64,000 nt of DNA, taken from assembly GCA_947494565.1 (NCBI GenBank), contig CANLVG010000004.1, forward strand, positions 248,001-312,000. Reading direction: 5' to 3'. Made by a program: the position numbers and the translations under genes. The first letter of the stretch is position 1. The number at the start of each line of letters is the position of its first letter. Positions 17,535-25,210 of this stretch are shown in pieces. This stretch comes from an uncultured Flavobacteriaceae bacterium. Its GTDB lineage: Bacteria; Bacteroidota; Bacteroidia; Flavobacteriales; Flavobacteriaceae. A model generated the notes under the pieces. That model was not told where the DNA came from. It made no database searches and worked only from the letters and a program-made list of their open reading frames with translations.

Positions 17535-17972
17535 TCAGGTCAAGATGGTCAAAAGATTATCGGCAACTTGGGTGTTGTAGATTTTCAGCCCTCCTGTTCC
17601 AAAGTTATTCAGACCAATGCCCGATTGGTCGAAACGGGCTCCATGGGCCCCACAAAAAAATTCGTTTTCCTGAAATGTAATTTCCTTTCTTGATTCATGC
17701 GAACATATCACGGTGGCCGCGAGATACGCACCGCTCAAACTTTTTGCGATGACCACATCGTCCTTGATCATAAAACCGCCGTCTTTGGATAATTCACTGG
17801 CTTCTGTTGAGTTTAGGTCGATGGTGAAAAGGGGAGTGTTTGATGGCAGATTACTTCCGTTGGGAGCAATAAAAGGGGGTTTCTCATCTTTAGAACAAGC
17901 CCCTAAGCATCCGTAGGTCAAAGCAAAAGCTGCACCTATTCCAATCGATTTGAGAAATTTTTGTCGTTCCAT
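17535..17972 (-). CDS. Rieske-type [2Fe-2S] lipoprotein
   Basis: A small exported Rieske iron-sulfur protein of 145 residues. The cluster ligands are visible as C-x-H in VICSHES and C-x2-H in FFCGAHGARFD, so both the two-cysteine and two-histidine ligands are present. The N-terminus is a signal with a lipobox-like LGAC (MERQKFLKSIGIGAAFALTY precedes it). The start at 17972 is chosen because an AGGAG site lies a few bases upstream and the gap to the preceding gene is five bases. An upstream in-frame start would run into that gene. Rieske proteins of this size act as electron donors to oxygenases or as respiratory subunits. No oxygenase partner is next to it. It is transcribed with the AraD1-like gene. 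Confidence 0.85.
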   Translation of the reverse strand: MERQKFLKSIGIGAAFALTYGCLGACSKDEKPPFIAPNGSNLPSNTPLFTIDLNSTEASELSKDGGFMIKDDVVIAKSLSGAYLAATVICSHESRKEITFQENEFFCGAHGARFDQSGIGLNNFGTGGLKIYNTQVADNLLTILT

Positions 17973-17977
17973 TCTCC

Positions 17978-18961
17978 TTATAATCGTCGCACCTCCCAAG
18001 GTTCGCTTTTTCTTTTTTTAAGGGTGTTCCGTAAAGGCATTCCAAAGGTATCCGATTCGATTTGAAATTGGTCTCCCTCTTCAATTTTGAGGCCATCTCC
18101 AAAACTTAAGGTGGCCGTGCCAAAAAAATGACCATGAAGATCTCCGGGGGTGCGAAAGAGGTCGTATTTGAAATGATGGTATTCTAAATTCGCCAGACTG
18201 TGGATCATATGGTCGGCTCCACTCGAAAACGCCTTGCTCCAGATGGGTTGTTCCTTTCTAATGACCGACACGTTTCCTGTGACGGAAGCGGGCAATTCCC
18301 CCAAAAGCAGTTCGGGGCCGAAGGCACATTGGCGTAGTTTGGAGTGGGCCAAATAGAGGTAATTGATCCGTTCCATGATATGGTCGCTGTATTCGTTGCC
18401 AAGGGCATATCCTATGCGGTAGGGATGACCATCTGCTCCGATCAGATAAAAACCGATTATTTCAGGCTCCTCGCCACCATCCATGGCATAATCGGGCAAA
18501 TCGATGTCACCATTCGGTCGAATTACCGAGGTGCCATTTCCTTTGTAAAACCATTCTGGTTGTACCCCTTTTTCGCCGTGTCGGGGTTTGCCTCCCTCTA
18601 GGCCCATCTTGAATATTTTCATGGAGTCGGAAAGATCCTCCTCTTGCAATGCCTTATGCATTGCATCACGGGTGGCAGCAGACCCGGAATGGGTCAGGCC
18701 TGTACCGGTAATCCAAAAATGGGCGGGTTCAGGGTGATGAATTGGTGATAACAGTCGACCAGACTCAATGACCTCGAGGTAATCTGTACGCTTAACGGTC
18801 AAATGACTTTCGATGAGCTTTTCTAACGGAATGCCTTTGGAAATTGCAGACCGGGCCAATTCATACGTAGAGGTAAATTTGGAAATGAAACGTAATTTCT
18901 CCCCTTCGACCACGGCTACGGTGGTTGTGCCTTCTAGGGCTGTGAACTGAACCAATCTCAT
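17978..18961 (-). CDS. AraD1/GguC family enzyme (fumarylacetoacetate hydrolase fold)
   Basis: A 327-residue protein of the AraD1 family (also named GguC), a branch of the fumarylacetoacetate hydrolase superfamily. Characterised relatives dehydrate or cleave 2-keto-3-deoxy sugar acids such as 2-keto-3-deoxy-L-arabonate. Motifs include MRLVQFTALEG at the start, the family-specific ITGTGLTHSGSAATRDAMH, the metal-ligand region DGGEEPEIIGFYLIGADGHP (acidic residues expected to bind Mg2+), LGNEYSDHIME, and the C-terminal GTATLSFGDGLKIEEGDQF with FGMPLRN. No signal peptide is present, so the enzyme is cytoplasmic. It starts opposite the sugar isomerase gene, with a 112-bp shared promoter region, which suggests a joint role in sugar or sugar-acid breakdown. 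The exact substrate is inference. Confidence 0.82.
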   Translation of the reverse strand: MRLVQFTALEGTTTVAVVEGEKLRFISKFTSTYELARSAISKGIPLEKLIESHLTVKRTDYLEVIESGRLLSPIHHPEPAHFWITGTGLTHSGSAATRDAMHKALQEEDLSDSMKIFKMGLEGGKPRHGEKGVQPEWFYKGNGTSVIRPNGDIDLPDYAMDGGEEPEIIGFYLIGADGHPYRIGYALGNEYSDHIMERINYLYLAHSKLRQCAFGPELLLGELPASVTGNVSVIRKEQPIWSKAFSSGADHMIHSLANLEYHHFKYDLFRTPGDLHGHFFGTATLSFGDGLKIEEGDQFQIESDTFGMPLRNTLKKRKSEPWEVRRL

Positions 18962-19073
18962 ACCAATTGCTTATGATGCAATATAACCATTAAGTGAACA
19001 TCAGGAAAACTGAGTTTGTGGTTCAAGTCTGTGTTTTCAAATTTTAGTTATTTTTAGTCTAGAAAAACGAATC

Positions 19074-20045
19074 ATGAAAAGAAAAGAATTTATGAAGCAA
19101 CTGGGATTGCTTCTTGGGGCCGGCACCGTAGGCTCGGACTTGCTTTTTGCGAATCCCTTTACGAATTTTTCCACGGGTGTCATTGACCAAATGGGTATTC
19201 AGCTATTTTCGTTACCCGCGTTACTGGAAAAGGATTTTGAAGGGAGTATGAAACTCTTGGCTGAAATGGGCTATACCGAACTCGAACTCTTTGGTCCGTT
19301 TGAATTCAGCACGGATAGCGCAAAGGCAAGCTGGAATGCGATCACACCGATGCTCGGTTTTTCGGGAAGTGGTTATTTTGGACGTTCCGCCGATGAGGTG
19401 AAGGCTGTTTTTAAGGAACACCGGATGTCCATTCCCTCCATTCATACCGATCTTGACACGATGGAAACGAATATGGAAGGTTTTGCCCGGGCAAGCGAGG
19501 TGTTGAATTTTGAATATATCACCTTGCCGGCGATACCCGATGATCGAAGAAAGACCATAGATGACTATAAAAAAATGGCCGACACCTTTAATGCCATTGG
19601 AGAAAATGCCAAAAAACACGGTTTAAAGTTGGCCTATCACAATCATGGGTATGGCTTACAGGAAGTTGAGGGGCAGGTGCCTTTTCAGGTCATGATGGAT
19701 GCAACTGATCCCGAATTGGTCTTCTTAGAAATGGATGTGTTCTGGACCACTGCCGGACGCGCCGATCCGATTGCATATCTCAAGAAATATTCAGGCCGAT
19801 ACCACCTTATGCACTTGAAGGACATGAATCCCATTTCGTATTTCAAGGGCGATGGTTCAAATGCCCCACAATGGATGGAATTGTTTCCGAAAATGACAAC
19901 GGCAGGTGACGGTGAAATCGACTTGGAAGGGATCGTGAAGGTAGCCAAGGAGCATGGAGCTAAACATTTTTTCGTAGAGCAAGACTTGGTACAACAACCC
20001 GAAATAGCATTGAAAAGAAGTTACGACTATTTGAAGCGAATTTAG
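19074..20045 (+). CDS. Exported sugar phosphate isomerase/epimerase-like TIM-barrel protein
   Basis: A 323-residue xylose-isomerase-like TIM-barrel protein. The N-terminus (KRKEFMKQLGLLLGAGTVG) is a hydrophobic export signal. It has a KRK rather than the RR of a strict Tat motif, so Tat use is uncertain. Barrel strands carry the expected metal and substrate residues: TELELFGPF (Glu), SIHTDLDTME (His/Asp), LAYHNHGYG (His), VFLEMDVFW (Glu/Asp), YHLMHLKDM (His) and HFFVEQD (Glu). Related exported Bacteroidota proteins are often annotated as sugar phosphate isomerases, although the real substrate is usually an unphosphorylated sugar. It is divergent from the AraD1-like gene and convergent with the FAD oxidoreductase gene (stop codons three bases apart). 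Confidence 0.82.
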   Translation: MKRKEFMKQLGLLLGAGTVGSDLLFANPFTNFSTGVIDQMGIQLFSLPALLEKDFEGSMKLLAEMGYTELELFGPFEFSTDSAKASWNAITPMLGFSGSGYFGRSADEVKAVFKEHRMSIPSIHTDLDTMETNMEGFARASEVLNFEYITLPAIPDDRRKTIDDYKKMADTFNAIGENAKKHGLKLAYHNHGYGLQEVEGQVPFQVMMDATDPELVFLEMDVFWTTAGRADPIAYLKKYSGRYHLMHLKDMNPISYFKGDGSNAPQWMELFPKMTTAGDGEIDLEGIVKVAKEHGAKHFFVEQDLVQQPEIALKRSYDYLKRI

Positions 20046-20048
20046 GTT

Positions 20049-21896
20049 TTAATTCCGCATGATATCCCCGTTCCAATCGATTTCAATCGCAAAAGGATGG
20101 AGAATTCTATCGGTCAGGATGCTTACCGTTCTACGGTTCAATGGGGTGGTTTCACTGAACTCCTGTTGCACTCCCCAAGGCCCCCAGTTTGTTTTAAAAT
20201 CTATAGTTGCGTGATTCGAATCGATTTTCTCTAGAACCGATTTCACAAAGGATAAGGTGAGCGCGGCACCCGAAGCAGGAGTGTTTTTTAGTTCGGGATA
20301 GAAAGGAAGCAATCCCATTTTCCATTCGTATTCCGAAACCACCCGTTCTGGATAAAACCAAGTCTGATTGGCCCATTTGTAAGGGATACCCGTCGCTTTC
20401 AAAATACCGGTAGCCCCGATGCGCTGCATAGAGGCAAAGCCCGAATCTTCTTTCTTCACATCATAGAAGGGCATTACGTAGGCCTGGCTTTCGAGTAAAG
20501 CGTTTTGCACCTGACGTATAGATACCTCGGATGGCTTTTTATTCCTTTGAATAGCAGTGGCGGCCAAGGCCCCCGCAGCTTGTCCGATTCCTAAAACTAC
20601 AGGCTGCAGACGTGTAGCCCCGTTGACGATGTTGGATACGCTGATATTTTTTTCCGCAACAATGAAATTTTCGACTGTTTCGGGAACCAAACTCCCCAAA
20701 GGCACATTGTAACTCGGCACCTTGATATTGATGAATTCGATTTCCGGCGCATCGGGATTTTTATCATGGTGATGATCAATAGGATAGTCTCCCACAGCTA
20801 TTCCCGTACGATAATAATTGAACTCATAGGGCCGTTCTAGATGATCTACGGTCAAAAAGGTTTTTCCACGAATTCTTCTCGCCTCACGATCATAGGGTAT
20901 CATCGGAAAATCATCTTCGGTCGGAAATTCTTGGGCTACCCTGAGGTTGCGAAAACCAAGTTCATTCTGGATATAGTACACAAAACCCTGAGTGAATGCC
21001 TTTGCCTCTTGAAGCTTTTGCCCTCTTTCCGTCGCGGTCAGCTCCGGCCAATTCAGGTAGAAGTCGTTACCACAATTGGGCCAGTTCATCATGTATTTAT
21101 TATTCGGTAATTTTCCATAATTCAACATCTGTTCACAACCGGATACTCCGCCGAACATTTCGCCATCTTCCCGTTTGCAGGCACAGGCGTAGGCTTCAGG
21201 GTTATAGTTGCTCGGTTTCCTTACCAGTCCCTTTCTCCCCTTTTTCGTGCCCACGTCCTCCAATAGCAACACATAGGTCAGGTCTTGTACGATGCCGTTG
21301 GCGGTTTCAGGAGCCTCCTTTTCGCCCGTATCGGATTTCGCATCCATGCCCAAACGGAAATCGGCACCGACCAAGGGCAGTAATTCCCCGATTTCAGTAG
21401 CGTCAATAAGTATGTTGGTTTTTGTGGTGAATGACTTTCCGTTTTGATTGTAAGTAATCGACCAACCCTCACCAGCTTTGACCACCTCGGTGTAGGTGGC
21501 CTTAAAGGCGATATCAAGGTTGGGAATGTCGGCCATTTCCTGGAGTATGTTATTGCCTACCGAAGGCTCGAACAGGGTGTGGCTGACCCACCCCGTGGCC
21601 AATGCTTTGGCACCTCCATAATGATCTCTAAGACGCTTCTGAAATTCTCCCCAGATGCCCGAGGGCATTTCATGGTTGCCATCAATGGCGGAAACCCCGG
21701 CCGAGGTCAACATACCACCCAGCCAGGGCGTACCTTCGATAATTTGTACCCTAGCCCCCATTCGAGCAGCTTGTATGCCTGCGGCAGTACCTCCGGCACC
21801 TCCCCCGATAATCAGAATATCGACTTCGTTTTGGCCTATTGCCATGGAAAACCACAGCAAGAAGAGCACTTTAATGATTCCTTTTTTTGACATCAT
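20049..21896 (-). CDS. Secreted FAD-dependent oxidoreductase (PF12831 type)
   Basis: A 615-residue flavoprotein with a signal peptide (MSKKGIIKVLFLLWFSMAIG, cleavage near IGQ). The FAD site is the Rossmann motif DILIIGGGAGGTAAGIQAAR, followed by GTPWLGGMLTSAG, which is typical of the FAD_oxidored (PF12831) family. Further parts are DATEIGELLPLVGADFRLG, the Cys-rich ACACKREDGEMFGGVSGC, and a late FAD-contact region RLQPVVLGIGQAAGALAA. Family members occur in sugar and sialic acid gene clusters and are thought to oxidise or dehydrate sugar derivatives, but the reaction is not well established. It is the last gene of the five-gene operon that begins with the symporter, and it overlaps its upstream neighbour by ATGA. 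The C-terminal 130 residues may form a separate domain. Confidence 0.86.
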   Translation of the reverse strand: MMSKKGIIKVLFLLWFSMAIGQNEVDILIIGGGAGGTAAGIQAARMGARVQIIEGTPWLGGMLTSAGVSAIDGNHEMPSGIWGEFQKRLRDHYGGAKALATGWVSHTLFEPSVGNNILQEMADIPNLDIAFKATYTEVVKAGEGWSITYNQNGKSFTTKTNILIDATEIGELLPLVGADFRLGMDAKSDTGEKEAPETANGIVQDLTYVLLLEDVGTKKGRKGLVRKPSNYNPEAYACACKREDGEMFGGVSGCEQMLNYGKLPNNKYMMNWPNCGNDFYLNWPELTATERGQKLQEAKAFTQGFVYYIQNELGFRNLRVAQEFPTEDDFPMIPYDREARRIRGKTFLTVDHLERPYEFNYYRTGIAVGDYPIDHHHDKNPDAPEIEFINIKVPSYNVPLGSLVPETVENFIVAEKNISVSNIVNGATRLQPVVLGIGQAAGALAATAIQRNKKPSEVSIRQVQNALLESQAYVMPFYDVKKEDSGFASMQRIGATGILKATGIPYKWANQTWFYPERVVSEYEWKMGLLPFYPELKNTPASGAALTLSFVKSVLEKIDSNHATIDFKTNWGPWGVQQEFSETTPLNRRTVSILTDRILHPFAIEIDWNGDIMRN

Positions 21897-22990
21897 TTTA
21901 TTTTGGAATATAATTTACCAAAAAAGCGATCATGTTCCTGAAGTCCTTCATAAAAGAAGAATACCTCACTGGTCAATCCGCGTTTTCGGTTGGCTTTGAC
22001 CATTTGTTTTAGAAAACGTTTTGAAGGGCTGTAATCGTTAACTTTTAAAAGGACACCCGGTACCAGGGCCGTTCGCTTTCCTTGTGGCATAAAGTCGAGA
22101 TTTGAATCCAATGTTTGGGTGTAAGCCTTGATATCGTAGCGATATACTTGCGGGATGATCACGTCGACCCATCTATTTTTGACCCAAGTAGGCCAGTCTT
22201 GAAGGTATTCTTCCTTACTCCATGGGAAAATACTAGGGGCCATGCTCACGACGATATCGGGATTGATGCTTTTTACGGTTTTGTAGACTTTTTGGGCAAA
22301 TAGATTGAGTCGCTTGGCCCGCCAATCGACCCATTCAGGATCTTTGTAATCCATAGGAGGCATAGCATCATCATGTTCCGCTTTGTACTGCGCTAGGGTA
22401 AATTTATCATAGCCGGCCGTGGAAGGATTGGCGGGCAATCGGTCATCTCCTTGTATGCCATCTACTGCATAGTTTTCGACGACTTCAGTGATCAATGCTA
22501 ACAGAAAACCCTGTACTTCAGGATGAAAGGCGTTCATCCACTGGAAGCCGTTTTTTGAGACGAGCTTGCCTTCATTGTCTATAGCCCTCCACGCTGGTTT
22601 TGATTGGAGAATGTGCCCGCCATCAGACTCCTGATAACTGCTTGAAAATCCGAATTCGAACCAGGCGTGTACCTGCAGCCCGTTGGCATGTGCGATTTCG
22701 ATCAATTCTTGTAACATATCCCGATTCGCAAAACGCGGGGCCACTTTTCTACCAAAGGTTTTTTCCATATGGGCACTGGGGTAGAGAGTATATCCGCGGT
22801 TCCAAACTACCACATAGATTTGGTCGATGCCATAACTTTTACAGCGCTGCACAACCTCTTCGATACCCGCTTTGGAGTCCAATGCCTTACTGGCAACATC
22901 AGTGAGCCAAATTCCTTTTTGTGATTGTCCTAGGGCTAATTGACCAAGGGTGAAGAGCAGTATACCTACGGTGTGTGGAATGCGTTTCAT
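21893..22990 (-). CDS. GHL10-type glycosyl hydrolase-like protein (PF02638)
   Basis: A 365-residue exported protein of the glycosyl-hydrolase-like 10 family, a TIM barrel related to GH10/GH13. The signal peptide is MKRIPHTVGILLFTLGQLAL with cleavage near ALGQ. Family features are KGIWLTDVASKAL at strand 1, YGIDQIYVVVWNRGYTLYPS, LQVHAWFEFGFSS with the conserved aromatic pair, YAVDGIQGDDRLPANPS at the presumed acid positions, and VDVIIPQVYRYDIKAY near the end. The start at 22990 (ATG, overlapping the previous stop as ATGA) is preferred because upstream in-frame codons lie inside the preceding gene. Most relatives with activity data act on bacterial cell-wall or N-acetylhexosamine polymers, but this member's substrate is unknown. 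It is part of the symporter-to-oxidoreductase operon. Confidence 0.82.
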   Translation of the reverse strand: MKRIPHTVGILLFTLGQLALGQSQKGIWLTDVASKALDSKAGIEEVVQRCKSYGIDQIYVVVWNRGYTLYPSAHMEKTFGRKVAPRFANRDMLQELIEIAHANGLQVHAWFEFGFSSSYQESDGGHILQSKPAWRAIDNEGKLVSKNGFQWMNAFHPEVQGFLLALITEVVENYAVDGIQGDDRLPANPSTAGYDKFTLAQYKAEHDDAMPPMDYKDPEWVDWRAKRLNLFAQKVYKTVKSINPDIVVSMAPSIFPWSKEEYLQDWPTWVKNRWVDVIIPQVYRYDIKAYTQTLDSNLDFMPQGKRTALVPGVLLKVNDYSPSKRFLKQMVKANRKRGLTSEVFFFYEGLQEHDRFFGKLYSKIK

Positions 22991-24147
22991 AAGCTGTGTT
23001 CGAGGGTTTTCCAAACTTCGAGTAGCGCTCTGGGAACGTGAAAACAGCCTTTCCATTTTCCACCTTTTAAGGAAAGATGTACCTCACCTTGGCGATTGAG
23101 ATAGCCAAACCATTCCCCTCCGTTTTCACGGTCCCTAAAATGGTTCCAGGTATACTCGTGCACCTTCTTGAACCATTGTGCCGCTTTAGGATTTTGATTG
23201 TAGGCATAGGTCTTGGCCAAGGCCACCAGGGTCTCTAAATGGACCCACCAGAGTTTTTGATCGTGTTCCAATTGTTGTGTAGGATGGCCTTTGATATCCA
23301 TGAAATAAAAAATACCTCCATAGGTATCGTCCCACCCATGCTCCAACTGTTGGAACATGATTTTCTCCGCCTTCTCCACGAGTTGCAGGTCGTTTTTGCG
23401 AATCCCCAAGTTCATGATAAACCACATGGCTTCAATAGCATGCCCTGGATTCAACAACCGTCCTTCAAAACTGTCTACGAAGGCTCCGGTATCCGATACG
23501 TTTTCAAGCACTAGCCCGGAAGCTTCATCATAAAAAGTGTTCATGACCAAATCGATAACCGAATCCGTCACTTCTGAAACCCTTTCGGAACCCAAAAGTG
23601 GTTCCAGTTCCAAAGTGAGATTGCAGAGGATCATCGGAAGTGCAAAGTTTTGCAAATTGCGTGTTCCTGGGTAGATCTTAGAGTAGCTTCCCTTGGGATG
23701 ATCTTGCCGTTTCAAAATAGTCTCGAAAGTGTCTTTTGCTATGGTGGCATAGGTCTGTCGCGCGTCTATTTCCGATAGTTTTCCAAAGGCCATAGCCGCG
23801 AAACAATCGGAAAAAATATTATAGGGTTGAACCAATGGCTCGCCTTTCCTGTTTAAAGAAAAGTACCAATTTCCGTGTGGGTCACGACCGTTTTTTTCAA
23901 GAAAATCAGCGCCCGATTTGGCAATAGCCTTCCATTTTTCAGATTTTTGTACCGTTTGGTATAGCGTAGAAAATAGCCAAATTTGGCGTGCTTGCAACCA
24001 AATAAACTTATCGGTATCATAAACCTCGCCCTTGGCGTCCAAACAAGTGAAGTAGCCTCCAAACTCATGGTCTATCGCATGATCTTCCCAAAAAGGAATG
24101 ACCTTATTTAGTAGTTCATTCTTATAGATTTCAGCGTAGTGCTTCAC
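22987..24147 (-). CDS. AGE family sugar 2-epimerase/isomerase
   Basis: A 386-residue (alpha/alpha)6-barrel enzyme of the N-acylglucosamine 2-epimerase family, which interconverts N-acetylglucosamine and N-acetylmannosamine, or glucose- and mannose-type ends of sugars. Conserved parts are VIPFWEDHAIDHEFGGYFTC at the start, FIWLQARQIWLFSTLY (Arg in the active site), NPGHAIEAMWFIM (catalytic His), QLEHDQKLWWVHLETLVAL (His) and NGGEWFGYLNRQG. No signal peptide was found, so it acts in the cytoplasm. The start is GTG at 24147, and no ATG lies close by. The protein would begin only a few residues before the family start. It is flanked by DUF4434 and GHL10 genes and follows the symporter in one operon. 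Cellobiose or mannobiose epimerase is the main alternative. Confidence 0.88.
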   Translation of the reverse strand: MKHYAEIYKNELLNKVIPFWEDHAIDHEFGGYFTCLDAKGEVYDTDKFIWLQARQIWLFSTLYQTVQKSEKWKAIAKSGADFLEKNGRDPHGNWYFSLNRKGEPLVQPYNIFSDCFAAMAFGKLSEIDARQTYATIAKDTFETILKRQDHPKGSYSKIYPGTRNLQNFALPMILCNLTLELEPLLGSERVSEVTDSVIDLVMNTFYDEASGLVLENVSDTGAFVDSFEGRLLNPGHAIEAMWFIMNLGIRKNDLQLVEKAEKIMFQQLEHGWDDTYGGIFYFMDIKGHPTQQLEHDQKLWWVHLETLVALAKTYAYNQNPKAAQWFKKVHEYTWNHFRDRENGGEWFGYLNRQGEVHLSLKGGKWKGCFHVPRALLEVWKTLEHSL

Positions 24148-24162
24148 AATGTTTTTTTAGCA

Positions 24163-24223
24163 CCCGATAAATCGGGCAAGTTCCTTTGACGTTCCAGATC
24201 TAGTTCTCGACTCGGTTCGAACT
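24163..24223. repeat. Intergenic palindromes resembling dispersed flavobacterial repeats
   Basis: The 85-bp gap between the DUF4434 and AGE genes holds CCCGATAAATCGGG at 24163-24176 (6-bp perfect stem, 2-base loop) and AGTTCTCGACTCGGTTCGAACT at 24202-24223 (5-bp stem AGTTC/GAACT; longer element quoted in pieces: AGTTCTCGACT and CGGTTCGAACT). Both resemble short palindromes that are common in intergenic DNA of Flavobacteriia, as far as is known from general experience. No T-tract follows on the minus strand, so neither looks like a terminator. Confidence 0.35.
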
Positions 24224-24232
24224 GACGGTCGA

Positions 24233-25162
24233 TTAACTTTTGAAATGTTCGCGATATCGGTTATACAGATGCCCCGCCTGTGCATAGGCCGATTGCGGAC
24301 TCATAAAATGAGAGAATTCAAAAGTAATGGCTTTTTCGCACCCTGCGCGTTTGGCAGCTTCGAGTTTAAACAATAGCTTTTCCCATTTGATGGGTAAAAA
24401 TTTAATAGGCATGTCACGATCGAACGATTCGGAATTCGTCCATGATCGCAAGCCATGCGTATCGGCCAGAGCCTTGTTTAGGTGCAAATAACCTTCTAAG
24501 TCATTATACCCCACATGACCATCTTGAAAGGCGACGATATCAACGCTGTCTTTTATACCGTCAAAGATTTCGTTCCACTCTTTTTCATGCTCTTGTAACG
24601 ATATTCCCGAATCTTTGGTGATTTGACCGGTTGTTGCCATAACAGCTTTTTTCCCGTCTATCCAGGGCGAGAGCATCACAGGTAATCCGCCGCTTATGGT
24701 CTTGCATTGAGTGCCCAGTTTGGCAATGGCATCGACCGCCCCTTTTGTTTTTCTGCTGAGTTCCAAGCTCAGATACCAACCACCAAAACTTTGGTAATGT
24801 CCGTACATGCGATATACTTCTTCGATGACGTGAAGATTGATATCGATCTCATGATGCATATCGCCGGTCTCCCAATACTTGCCACTATCATAGGTGCCGA
24901 AATAAAAGGTCATGCCATATTTATCCGCCAATTGCAAATACAGTTTGACCAGATCTACTGGAGGTCTGAAGCGATTATGTTTTTCGATCAGATAGGGAGA
25001 AGGGTAGGTCAAAAATTGATGGTAGCCACAGCGAATAAGAATAACGGTGTCTATTCCCATCTTTTTCATGTGGGCGAAATCGGCATCCCATTCTTTGGCA
25101 CCCCAGTTTTGATGGGGAATATCATGACTGATTTCGTCTATGAAGGTGCCTGTTATTTTCAT
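24233..25162 (-). CDS. DUF4434 TIM-barrel protein (putative glycoside hydrolase-like)
   Basis: A 309-residue protein of the DUF4434 family, which is predicted to be a TIM barrel distantly related to glycoside hydrolases. Characteristic pieces are KITGTFIDEISHDIPHQNW at the N-terminus, FAHMKKMGIDTVILIRCGYH, MTFYFGTYDSGKYWETGD, YGHYQSFGGWYLSLELSRKT, the DIVAFQDGHVGYNDL stretch and the C-terminal KAITFEFSHFMSPQSA. No signal peptide is evident, so it appears cytoplasmic, which is unusual for a polymer-degrading enzyme and suggests action on an imported oligosaccharide or a non-hydrolytic role. It sits 48 bases after the symporter gene and before the AGE epimerase. No catalytic residues are established for the family, so the function is unassigned. 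Confidence 0.8.
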   Translation of the reverse strand: MKITGTFIDEISHDIPHQNWGAKEWDADFAHMKKMGIDTVILIRCGYHQFLTYPSPYLIEKHNRFRPPVDLVKLYLQLADKYGMTFYFGTYDSGKYWETGDMHHEIDINLHVIEEVYRMYGHYQSFGGWYLSLELSRKTKGAVDAIAKLGTQCKTISGGLPVMLSPWIDGKKAVMATTGQITKDSGISLQEHEKEWNEIFDGIKDSVDIVAFQDGHVGYNDLEGYLHLNKALADTHGLRSWTNSESFDRDMPIKFLPIKWEKLLFKLEAAKRAGCEKAITFEFSHFMSPQSAYAQAGHLYNRYREHFKS

Positions 25163-25210
25163 ATGTTCTTATTTCGTTTCCGCCCTTTTCGCTTTCCGTA
25201 AAAAGAACCG

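Noticed and set aside
24163-24176. CCCGATAAATCGGG as a transcription terminator
   Set aside because: No T-run follows it on the minus strand, which is the coding direction here; it sits just upstream of the AGE start instead.
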